This document shows positions 8,925-16,648 of a stretch of 64,000 nucleotides of DNA, piece by piece. The notes beneath the pieces were generated by a model that saw nothing but the letters and a program-made list of their open reading frames with translations, was not told the DNA's origin and did not search any database. Where the stretch lies: assembly GCA_043772905.1 (NCBI GenBank), contig JAYVFS010000239.1:12741-76740 (forward strand), read 5' to 3'. The stretch is from JAAFJT01 sp043772905. Its GTDB lineage: Bacteria > Bacteroidota > Bacteroidia > Chitinophagales > Saprospiraceae. Every line of letters begins with the position of its first letter. The first letter of the stretch is position 1. Position numbers and translations under genes: made by a program.

Positions 8925-9191
8925 TTAAGTTTTGAAAAAGAGATAAAACAAAGTACCGATTAATATCATCACAGTCATAAATACTATTTGCTTTTTACTC
9001 ATAGAAAACTTTTCGTTAGCATTTTTAAATTGAAAAACCGCACCAATTAAATAACATATTATCAATATGATATCCAAAATAATTGAAAAATATTGCTTTT
9101 TATCGTTTTGCTCTAAAATTTGTGTCAATTTAAAGATGGAATAAAGAATTAGACTTATTGCAATAAATATACGTATTGATTTATTTTTCAT
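8925..9191 (-). CDS. Small three-helix membrane protein, unknown
   Basis: 88 residues with three predicted membrane segments: about 7-24, 34-53 and 67-86. Between them are short charged loops (EQNDKKQ, FKNANEKFSMSKKQ). No family is recognised. The coding region is more A/T-rich than its housekeeping neighbours and the nearby motif-free stretch (7294-10708) suggests an accessory segment. It lies just upstream (in its own direction) of the efflux-operon terminator and downstream of a hairpin that separates it from the lipoprotein gene. Confidence 0.55.
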   Translation of the reverse strand: MKNKSIRIFIAISLILYSIFKLTQILEQNDKKQYFSIILDIILIICYLIGAVFQFKNANEKFSMSKKQIVFMTVMILIGTLFYLFFKT

Positions 9192-9209
9192 AACTCTTTT
9201 TTTTTAAGA

Positions 9210-9237
9210 AAGCGGTGAAATACTAATTTCACCGCTT
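9210..9237. terminator. 12-bp hairpin between two minus-strand genes
   Basis: AAGCGGTGAAAT pairs with ATTTCACCGCTT around a 4-base loop. On the minus strand it ends with a T/A-rich run, so it may terminate the lipoprotein gene that ends at 9271. Confidence 0.7.
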
Positions 9238-9270
9238 CTATTATTTAGTACGATATCATTACAAATGTAT

Positions 9271-9942
9271 TTACTTAGAGCCTAGGCATCCATATCCTGT
9301 GTTTATCGAACTAACTATGAACTTTGCAGTCATAACTGCACCACAAACTTCCATAGCGGGTCCTGTGTACATACACATAGCAGCGTCGCCTAAAAAGTTG
9401 AAAAAATTGCTTGTAAAGCCACTCATGAAACATTTATTAATCCTATATACAGGTGGTGAAATAGGAGTAAAGATTATTCCTTGTTTTGCGAAAGCAAAGC
9501 TAATAAATTTAGGAATGTCTTGAACACTATATTTATTCAATAAAGATGTAAGTTTTACAATATTGCTATTATAAGGTTTTCCTACTAAGTCCCACATTTC
9601 TTGTTCATTGCTTACTTTTAGAAAATTGAAAACTGCGGTTGTTGCACGTTGTTCTAATCCATTAGAGGTCGTAAAATCTACATTTGCAAAAGCTTGCCCT
9701 TCAATAGTTAACAAGTCATTACCAAGACTGTTCAATGCGACTATCTGTGATTTCATCATTTGTAAATCCTCTGATGACATCGCATAATAGATTTGACTTT
9801 CGGTACTACCTTCTTCTAATGTAAGAGGTTGATACAAAGAATTACTACCCAACTCATTAATCGTTAAAGACTCCTTAGTACAATAACTAAAAAACAGTAT
9901 TGCAACTGCTAAACTACATAGTACAAAAATTTTGTTTTTCAT
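9271..9942 (-). CDS. Unknown lipoprotein with Cys-containing hydrophobic tail
   Basis: 223 residues. Lipoprotein signal with Cys21 (FFSYC) after a hydrophobic stretch. The middle is a soluble, mostly helical domain (residues about 35-150). The last 60 residues change character: small and hydrophobic, with Cys in NKCFM, AAMCMYTG, MEVCGAV and GYGCLGS. Four cysteines in a Gly/Ala/Met-rich tail could form two disulfides; this is inference. The sequence resembles no family I can name. The tail loosely recalls hydrophobic Cys-rich peptides of bacteriocin type, but no export or immunity gene is next to it. Confidence 0.6.
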   Translation of the reverse strand: MKNKIFVLCSLAVAILFFSYCTKESLTINELGSNSLYQPLTLEEGSTESQIYYAMSSEDLQMMKSQIVALNSLGNDLLTIEGQAFANVDFTTSNGLEQRATTAVFNFLKVSNEQEMWDLVGKPYNSNIVKLTSLLNKYSVQDIPKFISFAFAKQGIIFTPISPPVYRINKCFMSGFTSNFFNFLGDAAMCMYTGPAMEVCGAVMTAKFIVSSINTGYGCLGSK

Positions 9943-10281
9943 TCTTTTTGAATTTAATAATTTGTTGCCTACACTAACGCTTTCAGCTTTTCGCCCTACT
10001 TCTTTTGAGGTGGTTTTAGGTTATACCACAATAATAGTTGCATCTTAATAAATTGAATTTTATTCTAATTTTAATTTATTTCAATCTCTTTAGGCTCAAA
10101 AAAAAATTAATTGTTAAAGAGAAATGTGTTACTTAATGAAAGTTGCTTTTAATTATTTTCAAGATATTAAGATGCGAATTAATAAGTGCAAAGGTTGTAA
10201 TGAAAACAGAAAAAAATATCAAATGAAAGGTTATACTTTATAACTGAAAGCTCTATATTTATGCTTTTAAATTATAAATAA
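9943..10281. other. Intergenic gap, no gene seen
   Basis: A/T-rich region between the lipoprotein gene and the divergent XRE regulator gene. No hairpin, tRNA-like fold or motif copy was recognised. It must hold both divergent promoters, but no clean TAnnTTTG element stands out. Confidence 0.4.
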
Positions 10282-10647
10282 ATGGAAATAGGTCAAAAAA
10301 TTAAAAAAGTAAGAGAGTTGAGAAACTTTACTCAAGATTATGTTGCAACTCAATTAGGTATTTCCCAAGAGGCATATAGTAAAATTGAAGCAAACAAAAC
10401 GAGTGTTTCTATTCAAAGAATTGAAAAAGTTGCAGAAGTTTTAGGGATTAATATCTTTGATTTGATGAATTTTGACGAAAGCAAAGTATTTTTTAACTTT
10501 TCAGAAAATGACCAAAATAATGCCCAGATTGGTTATTTTGGCTCGAATGAAACGATTAAAGAGTTAAAAGAGCTTTACGAAAAAATGGTAGTACAACAAA
10601 AAAGTGAGATAGAATTTCTCCGTAGCCTTTTAAAAAGTAAAGATTGA
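10282..10647 (+). CDS. XRE-family transcriptional regulator
   Basis: 121 residues. Residues about 4-62 form a Cro/C1-type helix-turn-helix (IGQKIKKVRELRNFTQDYVA followed by LGISQEAYSKIEANKTSVSI), with the expected order of five helices. The C-terminal 40 residues (ETIKELKELYEKMV onward) look like a coiled coil for dimer formation. This layout, HTH plus short coiled-coil tail, is common for stand-alone regulators in Bacteroidota. No toxin partner is next to it: the neighbour downstream is on the other strand. It diverges from the lipoprotein gene, which is a possible target (inference). Confidence 0.85.
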   Translation: MEIGQKIKKVRELRNFTQDYVATQLGISQEAYSKIEANKTSVSIQRIEKVAEVLGINIFDLMNFDESKVFFNFSENDQNNAQIGYFGSNETIKELKELYEKMVVQQKSEIEFLRSLLKSKD

Positions 10648-10664
10648 GGTCTCCTATCGGTAAG

Positions 10665-10700
10665 AAAAGCCTCGTGCATGACAATGCACGAGGCTTTTTT
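10665..10700. terminator. 15-bp hairpin terminator after the XRE gene
   Basis: AAAAGCCTCGTGCAT pairs perfectly with ATGCACGAGGCTTTT around a four-base loop, followed by T's. It serves the XRE gene and the convergent small gene at 10721. Confidence 0.9.
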
Positions 10701-10720
10701 GTAGAAAATACTGAGGGGGG

Positions 10721-10993
10721 CTACATCGCTTTGAGTGTTTGTTTAAAATGTCTTATTTTGTTTTCGATGCTATCCAATTGCTCTGTAAATTGATTTTTAA
10801 TATGTGCATCTAATTGTTTTTCAGCAGCAAGCGATTCAATACCGAACTTGATTTTTTCAATATTGCTAAACATAAAATTATCCAACTCGTCAGTTGGTAA
10901 ACTAAGCATATAGTCTTTCATCATTTCTTTTTGCTTAGACAATGATTTTGTTGCCCAATATTTTTTTAAGAAATTTTCGTGGTTGTATGTCAT
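10721..10993 (-). CDS. Small helical protein, unknown
   Basis: 90 residues, Lys/Glu/Gln-rich and all helix by composition (KQKEMMKDYMLSLPTDELDN..., QLDAHIKNQFTEQLDSIENK). No signal or membrane segment. No family recognised. The stop codon is directly followed (on its strand) by a copy of the iterated motif at 10709-10718. It is shaped like a small cytosolic accessory protein; function unknown. Confidence 0.5.
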   Translation of the reverse strand: MTYNHENFLKKYWATKSLSKQKEMMKDYMLSLPTDELDNFMFSNIEKIKFGIESLAAEKQLDAHIKNQFTEQLDSIENKIRHFKQTLKAM

Positions 10994-11151
10994 TTTTATA
11001 AATTTTTAAGACGTTTAGTTTATGTCGGTTTCATTACAAAAATAAGTATTTTTCTAAGAAAATATATTTTTGTATGCAACAATATATTAGGGTCAGTTAG
11101 ATAAACTTTTTGTTTAAAATAAAAAGTTTATCTAAATTTTAAAAATTCTCT

Positions 11152-11159
11152 TACTTTTG
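11152..11159 (+). promoter_or_regulatory. -7 element TACTTTTG upstream of parC
   Basis: TACTTTTG matches TAnnTTTG and lies 85 bases before the parC start. A TTTA about 21 bases upstream could be the -33 box. A motif copy (11201-11210) falls in the resulting leader. Confidence 0.5.
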
Positions 11160-11244
11160 TAAGCTTTCAACATTATCCATAAATTATCGTTGAAACCATA
11201 CCCCTCAGTATAACTTTGAATTTTTGATTTTATAAAGATATTTT

Positions 11245-13929
11245 ATGGCAAAAAGAAATACCGATACGCCCAATAATGGCAGTCGCCTTGATGAGAATGG
11301 CGACCATATCATTACGTTGGGCAATATGTATCAAGATTATTTTCTCGACTATGCGAGTTATGTTATCCTTGAAAGGGCAGTGCCGCATATCCATGACGGT
11401 TTGAAACCTGTGCAACGACGTATCCTTCATGCGATGAAAGAAATGGACGATGGGCGTTATCATAAGGTGGCGAACATTATTGGGCAGACGATGCAGTATC
11501 ATCCGCATGGCGATGCGTCCATTGGTGATGCACTCGTCAACTTAGGACAAAAAGATTTAGTGATAGATTGTCAAGGCAATTGGGGCGATATCCGCACAGG
11601 TGACGGGGCAGCAGCGCCACGTTATATTGAAGCCCGATTGACACCTTTTGCTCGTGATGTTGTTTTCAATAATCAAACAACTGAATGGCAATTGTCTTAC
11701 GATGGTCGTAAACGTGAGCCTGTTACATTGCCGATTAAATTTCCTTTGTTGTTGGCGCAAGGTGTGGAAGGTATCGCTGTTGGTCTTTCGACGAAGATTT
11801 TACCACACAATTTTATTGAACTCATCAAAGCCAGCATTGATTTATTGAAAGGGCGTTCGCCAAATATTTTACCTGATTTTCAGACAGGTGGTATGGTTGA
11901 TGTGACAAATTACAACGGTGGCAAACGGGGTGGAAAAGTACGTGTCCGCGCGCGTCTTGAAATTTCAAAAGATAAAAAATGCCTACTGATCAAAGAGATT
12001 CCTTATGGCACAACAACGGGTGATTTGGTTGACTCTATTTTAAGAGCTGCCGATAAAGGGAAAATTAAAATTAAAAAGGTGGTTGACCAAACTGCAAAAG
12101 ATGTCGAGGTGGTTATTGAATTACAATCGGGTGTTTCGCCTGATGTGACGATGGATGCGCTTTATGCTTTTTCAGATTGTGAAGTTTCTATTTCGCCAAA
12201 CGCTTGTGTGATTTATGATAACAAACCCTTGTTCATGGATGTCAACGAAATGCTGCGATTGGATACAGAGTTGACAAAAAATCTTTTGAAACAAGAGTTA
12301 GAAATTAGAAAAGGCGAATTAGAAGAGAAGTGGCATTTTGCGAGTTTGGAAAAAATCTTTATCGAAAACCGCATTTATCATCAAATCGAAGAAGCTGAAT
12401 CGTGGGAACATGTCTTGAAAATCATTCCACAGGAATTAAGAATATATGTCCTTGAACCAGACGCAGTTGCTCAACCGAATGACAAACGGCTCGTTTTACT
12501 GAGGGGGCTATCAGAAGAAGACGTAACCCGTTTGACGGAAATTCGTATCAAACGCATTTCAAAATACAATGCTTTTGCTGCCGATGAAATGCTCAAAAAT
12601 GTGCTTGATGAATTGGCACAAGTCAAACATGACCTTGAACATTTGACGGAATACACGATTGCGTATTATGAAATGTTGTTAAAAAAATACGGAAAGGGTA
12701 GAGAACGTCAAACAGAGATCCGCGTTTTTGATACCATTCAAGCAACAGAAGTTGTTGCAAATAATGCTAAACTTTATGCCAATCGCAAAGACGGTTTCAT
12801 TGGTACAGGTTTGAAAAAAGGAGATGATGTCGAATTTGTATCTGACTGTTCTGATATTGATGAAATCATTACGTTTAGAAAGGATGGTAAATTTCAAGTG
12901 GTCAAAGTAGCTGATAAAGTCTTTGTCGGTAAAGATATTATTCATGTAGCCGTTTGGCGCAAAGGAGATGAGCGAACAACTTACAATCTTATCTATTTGG
13001 ATGGCAAATCAGGAACAAGTTATGCCAAACGTTTTAACGTTACGGCTATAACACGTTCCAATGAATATGACTTAACGCAAGGCAATCCGAATTCAAAACT
13101 GTGGTATTTTACAGCAAATCCTAATGGTGAATCCGAAGTTGTGTCGGTTCAATTGACCCAAAGTTCTACGGCAAAAATCAAGCGTTTTGATTTTGATTTT
13201 GAGACATTGTCTATCAAAGGGCGTGCTTCGCAAGGGAATATTGTAACGAAATATCCTGTTCGGGAGGTTAAGCAAAAGACCGTTGGTAAATCAACATTGG
13301 GTGCAAAAAAGATTTGGTTCGACGATATTACGGGCAAACTGAATGATACAGAAAGAGGCCGTTTAATAGGCGAATTTGATACGGGTGACAATATTCTTAT
13401 TCTCTACAAAGATGGTTCTTTGGAGATTTGTGAGGTGGATTTGGTGAAGCATTTTGAATTGAATGACATATTACATCTTGGAAAAATAGAGCCACATACA
13501 GTTGTGACATCTGTTCATTTTGATGGTAATAAAGGTTGGACGATGGTTAAACGCTTTAAAGTTGAGGGTATAAAAATAAACGACAGGCTTAGTTATTTGA
13601 CAGACCACAAGAAATCGCAAATGCTTTTTGTCTCTGTAAAACCTAAACCATGTATCAATTATGCGATTAAGATTGGTTCTAAAAAAATGGATGGTGGCGA
13701 AGTGAGCCTTGCAGAATTCATTGATATTAAAGGTTGGAAAGCTTTAGGTAACAAATTGAGCGACCAAAAACTCTTAGATGTAAAGGAAGTTGTCGTGCAA
13801 AATGAACCAGAAGAACCTGTTGAATTGAATACTGAATCTAATGAAAGTGAAGATGATAGTGGTGAAACACCCAAATCAAACCCTCGTTTTCAAGCAGGAG
13901 ATACAATAGAATTTGATTTTGGAGATTAA
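11245..13929 (+). CDS. parC: DNA topoisomerase IV subunit A (ParC/GyrA family)
   Basis: 894 residues. This is the DNA-breaking subunit of a type IIA topoisomerase. The breakage-reunion domain starts with YQDYFLDYASYVILERAVPH, has the quinolone-region PHGDASIGDALV (about 91-102), and the catalytic Tyr in GAAAPRYIEARLTPF (Tyr about 128). A long coiled coil lies around residues 345-490. The C-terminal pinwheel domain carries a degenerate GyrA-box-like set of repeats and ends in an acidic, Pro/Glu-rich tail (about 850-894). Bacteroidota carry two such paralogs; the tail and the AAAPRYIEARL block fit the topoisomerase IV type better than gyrase, but gyrA cannot be ruled out. The parE partner is not adjacent. 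Confidence 0.9.
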   Translation: MAKRNTDTPNNGSRLDENGDHIITLGNMYQDYFLDYASYVILERAVPHIHDGLKPVQRRILHAMKEMDDGRYHKVANIIGQTMQYHPHGDASIGDALVNLGQKDLVIDCQGNWGDIRTGDGAAAPRYIEARLTPFARDVVFNNQTTEWQLSYDGRKREPVTLPIKFPLLLAQGVEGIAVGLSTKILPHNFIELIKASIDLLKGRSPNILPDFQTGGMVDVTNYNGGKRGGKVRVRARLEISKDKKCLLIKEIPYGTTTGDLVDSILRAADKGKIKIKKVVDQTAKDVEVVIELQSGVSPDVTMDALYAFSDCEVSISPNACVIYDNKPLFMDVNEMLRLDTELTKNLLKQELEIRKGELEEKWHFASLEKIFIENRIYHQIEEAESWEHVLKIIPQELRIYVLEPDAVAQPNDKRLVLLRGLSEEDVTRLTEIRIKRISKYNAFAADEMLKNVLDELAQVKHDLEHLTEYTIAYYEMLLKKYGKGRERQTEIRVFDTIQATEVVANNAKLYANRKDGFIGTGLKKGDDVEFVSDCSDIDEIITFRKDGKFQVVKVADKVFVGKDIIHVAVWRKGDERTTYNLIYLDGKSGTSYAKRFNVTAITRSNEYDLTQGNPNSKLWYFTANPNGESEVVSVQLTQSSTAKIKRFDFDFETLSIKGRASQGNIVTKYPVREVKQKTVGKSTLGAKKIWFDDITGKLNDTERGRLIGEFDTGDNILILYKDGSLEICEVDLVKHFELNDILHLGKIEPHTVVTSVHFDGNKGWTMVKRFKVEGIKINDRLSYLTDHKKSQMLFVSVKPKPCINYAIKIGSKKMDGGEVSLAEFIDIKGWKALGNKLSDQKLLDVKEVVVQNEPEEPVELNTESNESEDDSGETPKSNPRFQAGDTIEFDFGD

Positions 13930-13931
13930 GA

Positions 13932-14003
13932 AGTTCCACGTAGAACAATAAAAAAAGCCTCACGTATCTTACGTGAGGCTTTTTTATTGTTCTACGTGGA
14001 ACT
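13932..14003. terminator. Two-way terminator bounded by two parS-like sites
   Basis: An inverted repeat covers the whole gap between convergent parC and thrC. The inner part is a GC-rich stem (AAAGCCTCACGTA against TACGTGAGGCTTT). The outer ends are the 16-mers AGTTCCACGTAGAACA (13932-13947) and TGTTCTACGTGGAACT (13988-14003). The only flaw is 7 A's against 6 T's. Confidence 0.9.
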
Positions 14004-15302
14004 TTAGTAGTTCTTTATTAACCAGTCTTTAAAGCTTGTAAAGTCTGTTCCTATCTGTGTAGCACTTTTTTCTTTATCAGCGAGGCTGGCTAAACGTTCT
14101 GGAATAGATATTTTTCGCTCTAAAATACTTTCCATATCGTCTAAGAACTTCGTCGGATGGGCAGTTTCTAAGACTACGCCTACTACATCATGCTCTTTCT
14201 GATACTCTTTTAAAGCCAAATAACCCACAGCACCATGAGGGTCAATGATGTAATTATACTTCTTAAAGACCTCTTTTACGCCTTCTTTTGTTGCTTCATC
14301 ATCAAAAGTATAACCTTTTATTTCCTTTGTCATATTGTTCCACGTAGAACCATAGATATCTAACATGCGAGTAAAATTAGAAGGATTGCCAACGTCCATA
14401 GCGTTAGAAAGCGTTCTTACTGAGGGGGTCGGTTTGTACTCCCCTGTCTCTAAATACTGTGGAACGACATCGTTTGCATTCGTTGCAGCGATGAATTCCT
14501 GTACAGGTAAGCCCATTTTTTTAGCAAAAAGCCCTGCTGTAAGGTTGCCAAAGTTGCCAGAGGGCACGCTGAAAACGACAGGTTTGCCGTTCGTTTCAAG
14601 CTGTTTATAGGCTTCAAAGTAGTAGAAACTTTGAGGTATTAAGCGGGCAATATTGATAGAATTGGCAGAACTTAAACGAATTTTACTCGTCAAAGTATCA
14701 TCTAAAAAGGCTTGTTTCACTAAGGCTTGACAATCATCAAACGTGCCATCAACCTCTAAGGCAGCAATGTTTTTACCCAATGTTGTCAATTGTTTTTCTT
14801 GCAACATACTTACTTTGCCCGAAGGATAAAGGATAACGACCTTTATGCCCAATGCTTCATAGAACCCAGCCGCTACGGCCCCACCCGTATCACCTGATGT
14901 TGCAACCAAAATGACTAATTCTTGATTGTCATTTCTATTAAAATAAGACATCAATTGCGCCATAAACCGTGCGCCAAAGTCCTTGAAAGCCAATGATGGA
15001 CCATGAAACAACTCTAAAATATGGGTATTGTCATCGAGTTTGACAACAGGTGCAGGGAAGTCAATAGCGGACTCAACGATATTTTTTAAGTCGTTTTCAG
15101 GTATCGCATCGCCTATCATTGTCTTTGCGACTTCAAAAGCAATGCTTTGGAACGACTGACTTTTTAGATTTTTAATGAAATTTTCAGGCAATCGAGGGAT
15201 ACTTTCGGGCATATACAAGCCATTGTCTTCTGGTAAACCTTTGAAAACAGCTTGTTTGAGGGAGACGAATTTTGTCGGATTTTTTGTACTATAAAGTTTC
15301 AT
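14004..15302 (-). CDS. thrC: Threonine synthase
   Basis: 432 residues. A PLP enzyme that turns O-phosphohomoserine into threonine. The PLP lysine lies in HGPSLAFKDFGARFM (Lys about 107), with the phosphate loop later in VFSVPSGNFGNLTAGL (about 240-255) and the substrate-side SGDTGGAVAAGF (about 134-145). LSNAMDVGNPSNF (about 299-311) is strongly conserved in the family. The length is right for the short type. The upstream gene on the same strand is thrB, 114 bases away, so the two probably form an operon; thrA is not here. A parS-like site lies in the coding region (14336-14351) and two more between thrB and thrC. A motif copy at 14418 reads PSV. Confidence 0.96.
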   Translation of the reverse strand: MKLYSTKNPTKFVSLKQAVFKGLPEDNGLYMPESIPRLPENFIKNLKSQSFQSIAFEVAKTMIGDAIPENDLKNIVESAIDFPAPVVKLDDNTHILELFHGPSLAFKDFGARFMAQLMSYFNRNDNQELVILVATSGDTGGAVAAGFYEALGIKVVILYPSGKVSMLQEKQLTTLGKNIAALEVDGTFDDCQALVKQAFLDDTLTSKIRLSSANSINIARLIPQSFYYFEAYKQLETNGKPVVFSVPSGNFGNLTAGLFAKKMGLPVQEFIAATNANDVVPQYLETGEYKPTPSVRTLSNAMDVGNPSNFTRMLDIYGSTWNNMTKEIKGYTFDDEATKEGVKEVFKKYNYIIDPHGAVGYLALKEYQKEHDVVGVVLETAHPTKFLDDMESILERKISIPERLASLADKEKSATQIGTDFTSFKDWLIKNY

Positions 15303-15416
15303 TGCTTGATTTTGACGCTTAATTAAGCGAAATTTAATTGGTTATAAAAACAAAAGTTCTACGTGGAACACGGATTTTATATAGAAATTGTGTTCCACGT
15401 AGAACAATGAAGTTAT

Positions 15417-16382
15417 TTAACAGAGAACTGTACCTTCCATATTGATAGGTGAAATGTACAATTCACATTCAATATTATGCTTTTCATAGATTTTTTGCAT
15501 TGCTATACCTGTATTTTCAGCTACTAAACTGTTTTCAGATAGTGCAAAAATAGATGGACCTGAACCTGAAATAGAGCAACCAAGCACCCCCTCAGTATAA
15601 GCCGCTTCTTTTATCTCAAAAAAGTGCGGAATTAATGAAGCACGTTGTGGTTCGATAAGCACATCAACCAATGAGCGACGAATCAAATCAAAATCAGAAT
15701 TGAACATACCTATGATGAATGCGCCCATATTGGCGGTTTGTTTGACGGCATTTTTCAAGGACACTTCTGTTTTTAGCATCGCCCTCGCCTCTTTTGTCAA
15801 CACTTCTACTTTGGGATAAATGACCGTGGCGTACATACCACGTGGTACATGAATACGATGCACATCATTTGTCGCAGAATCACGCACCAGTGTAAAACCA
15901 CCTAAAAGTGATGGCGCAACATTGTCTGCATGAATAGCACCACTTGCGATACTCTCTCCTAAGACTGCAAATTCAAGTAAATCACGTTTTTCCAACGGGC
16001 GACGAAGCAATTCATTGATGGCAAAAACGGCTGCTGCCGCACTCGCTGCACTTGACCCTAAGCCTGAACCGAAAGGCATTTTCTTATGAATGTCCATTTC
16101 AATACCGCGTTTTGATTCGCCTAAATGTTCGAGCAGTTTCAACGCAGCATAGCCTGCTGTATTTTTTTCTGCTTCATAAGGCAGTTTGCCACCTGTTATT
16201 TTGGTGATACGCAAACCAGGTTCGTTTGAAAAACGGACAACGATTTCGTCGCCTGGTTTTTCCAAAGCGAAACCGAGAACGTCAAAACCACATGCGACAT
16301 TCGCTACACTGGCTGGTGCGAAAACTTTGATGCCCGTTTTGTTTTTTGTTGAAGTAATAATAGTCGGATTAGACATTTCCAT
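15417..16382 (-). CDS. thrB: Homoserine kinase
   Basis: 321 residues. A GHMP kinase that phosphorylates homoserine, feeding threonine synthase. Motif 1 near the start: KVFAPASVANVACGFDVLG. The ATP-binding loop PFGSGLGSSAASAAAA lies near residues 103-118. The C-terminal motif is GVLGCSISGSGPSIFAL (about 263-279). The ATG at residue 3 (MSNP) is an equally likely start. It sits upstream of thrC with two parS-like sites in the 114-base gap. The motif copy at 15588-15597 reads YTEGV and replaces residues without changing length relative to the family block AALEAGALGCSISGSG as I remember it. Confidence 0.95.
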   Translation of the reverse strand: MEMSNPTIITSTKNKTGIKVFAPASVANVACGFDVLGFALEKPGDEIVVRFSNEPGLRITKITGGKLPYEAEKNTAGYAALKLLEHLGESKRGIEMDIHKKMPFGSGLGSSAASAAAAVFAINELLRRPLEKRDLLEFAVLGESIASGAIHADNVAPSLLGGFTLVRDSATNDVHRIHVPRGMYATVIYPKVEVLTKEARAMLKTEVSLKNAVKQTANMGAFIIGMFNSDFDLIRRSLVDVLIEPQRASLIPHFFEIKEAAYTEGVLGCSISGSGPSIFALSENSLVAENTGIAMQKIYEKHNIECELYISPINMEGTVLC

Positions 16383-16590
16383 ATTGTAGCATTTTTGACC
16401 CCCTCAGTATTTTGAATATTCAAAAACATATTTGTTCCACGTAGAACAATATAGGGTATAAAAAAAAGAATTGAGATGTGTTAACACCCCAATTTTTTAC
16501 TGATTAAGTGGTGCAAAGTTACGTGGAAATTCCACTAAATTCATCTTGCCTTTTAAGATTTTATATCTTTTAGAAAAAGTATAAGGCACT

Positions 16591-16637
16591 AAAGAAAAAA
16601 GGTTCGTATTCTTGCGAGATACGAACCTTTTTTCTTT
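16591..16637. terminator. 19-bp hairpin terminator before thrB, after the barrel gene
   Basis: AAAGAAAAAAGGTTCGTAT (16591-16609) pairs perfectly with its complement at 16619-16637. On the minus strand the stem is followed by a T-rich run, so it ends the coaX/outer-membrane-protein operon. Confidence 0.88.
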
Positions 16638-16648
16638 TAGAATAAAAC

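Larger units (their letters stand above)
13932..16448. promoter_or_regulatory. Cluster of six parS-like sites
   Basis: Six 16-mers share the invariant core GTTCCACGTAGAAC, in either direction: 13932-13947, 13988-14003, 14336-14351 (inside thrC), 15355-15370, 15391-15406 and 16433-16448. The consensus TGTTCCACGTAGAACA differs from the perfect palindrome TGTTCCACGTGGAACA by one base and closely resembles the bacterial centromere parS (TGTTNCACGTGNAACA), which binds ParB. The central CACGTG is CACGTA in all six, a departure from the usual core. The clustering and preservation inside a coding region argue for a bound protein. parS sites usually lie near the replication origin; no dnaA or parAB gene is in the window. 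Confidence 0.7.

Noticed and set aside
13932..16448. The GTTCCACGTAGAAC sites as an SOS box or a threonine-operon operator
   Set aside because: They do not resemble known LexA boxes, and two of six lie at the parC/thrC gene-end terminator and one inside thrC, which does not suit a promoter operator. The parS-like reading fits better, though it is not proven.
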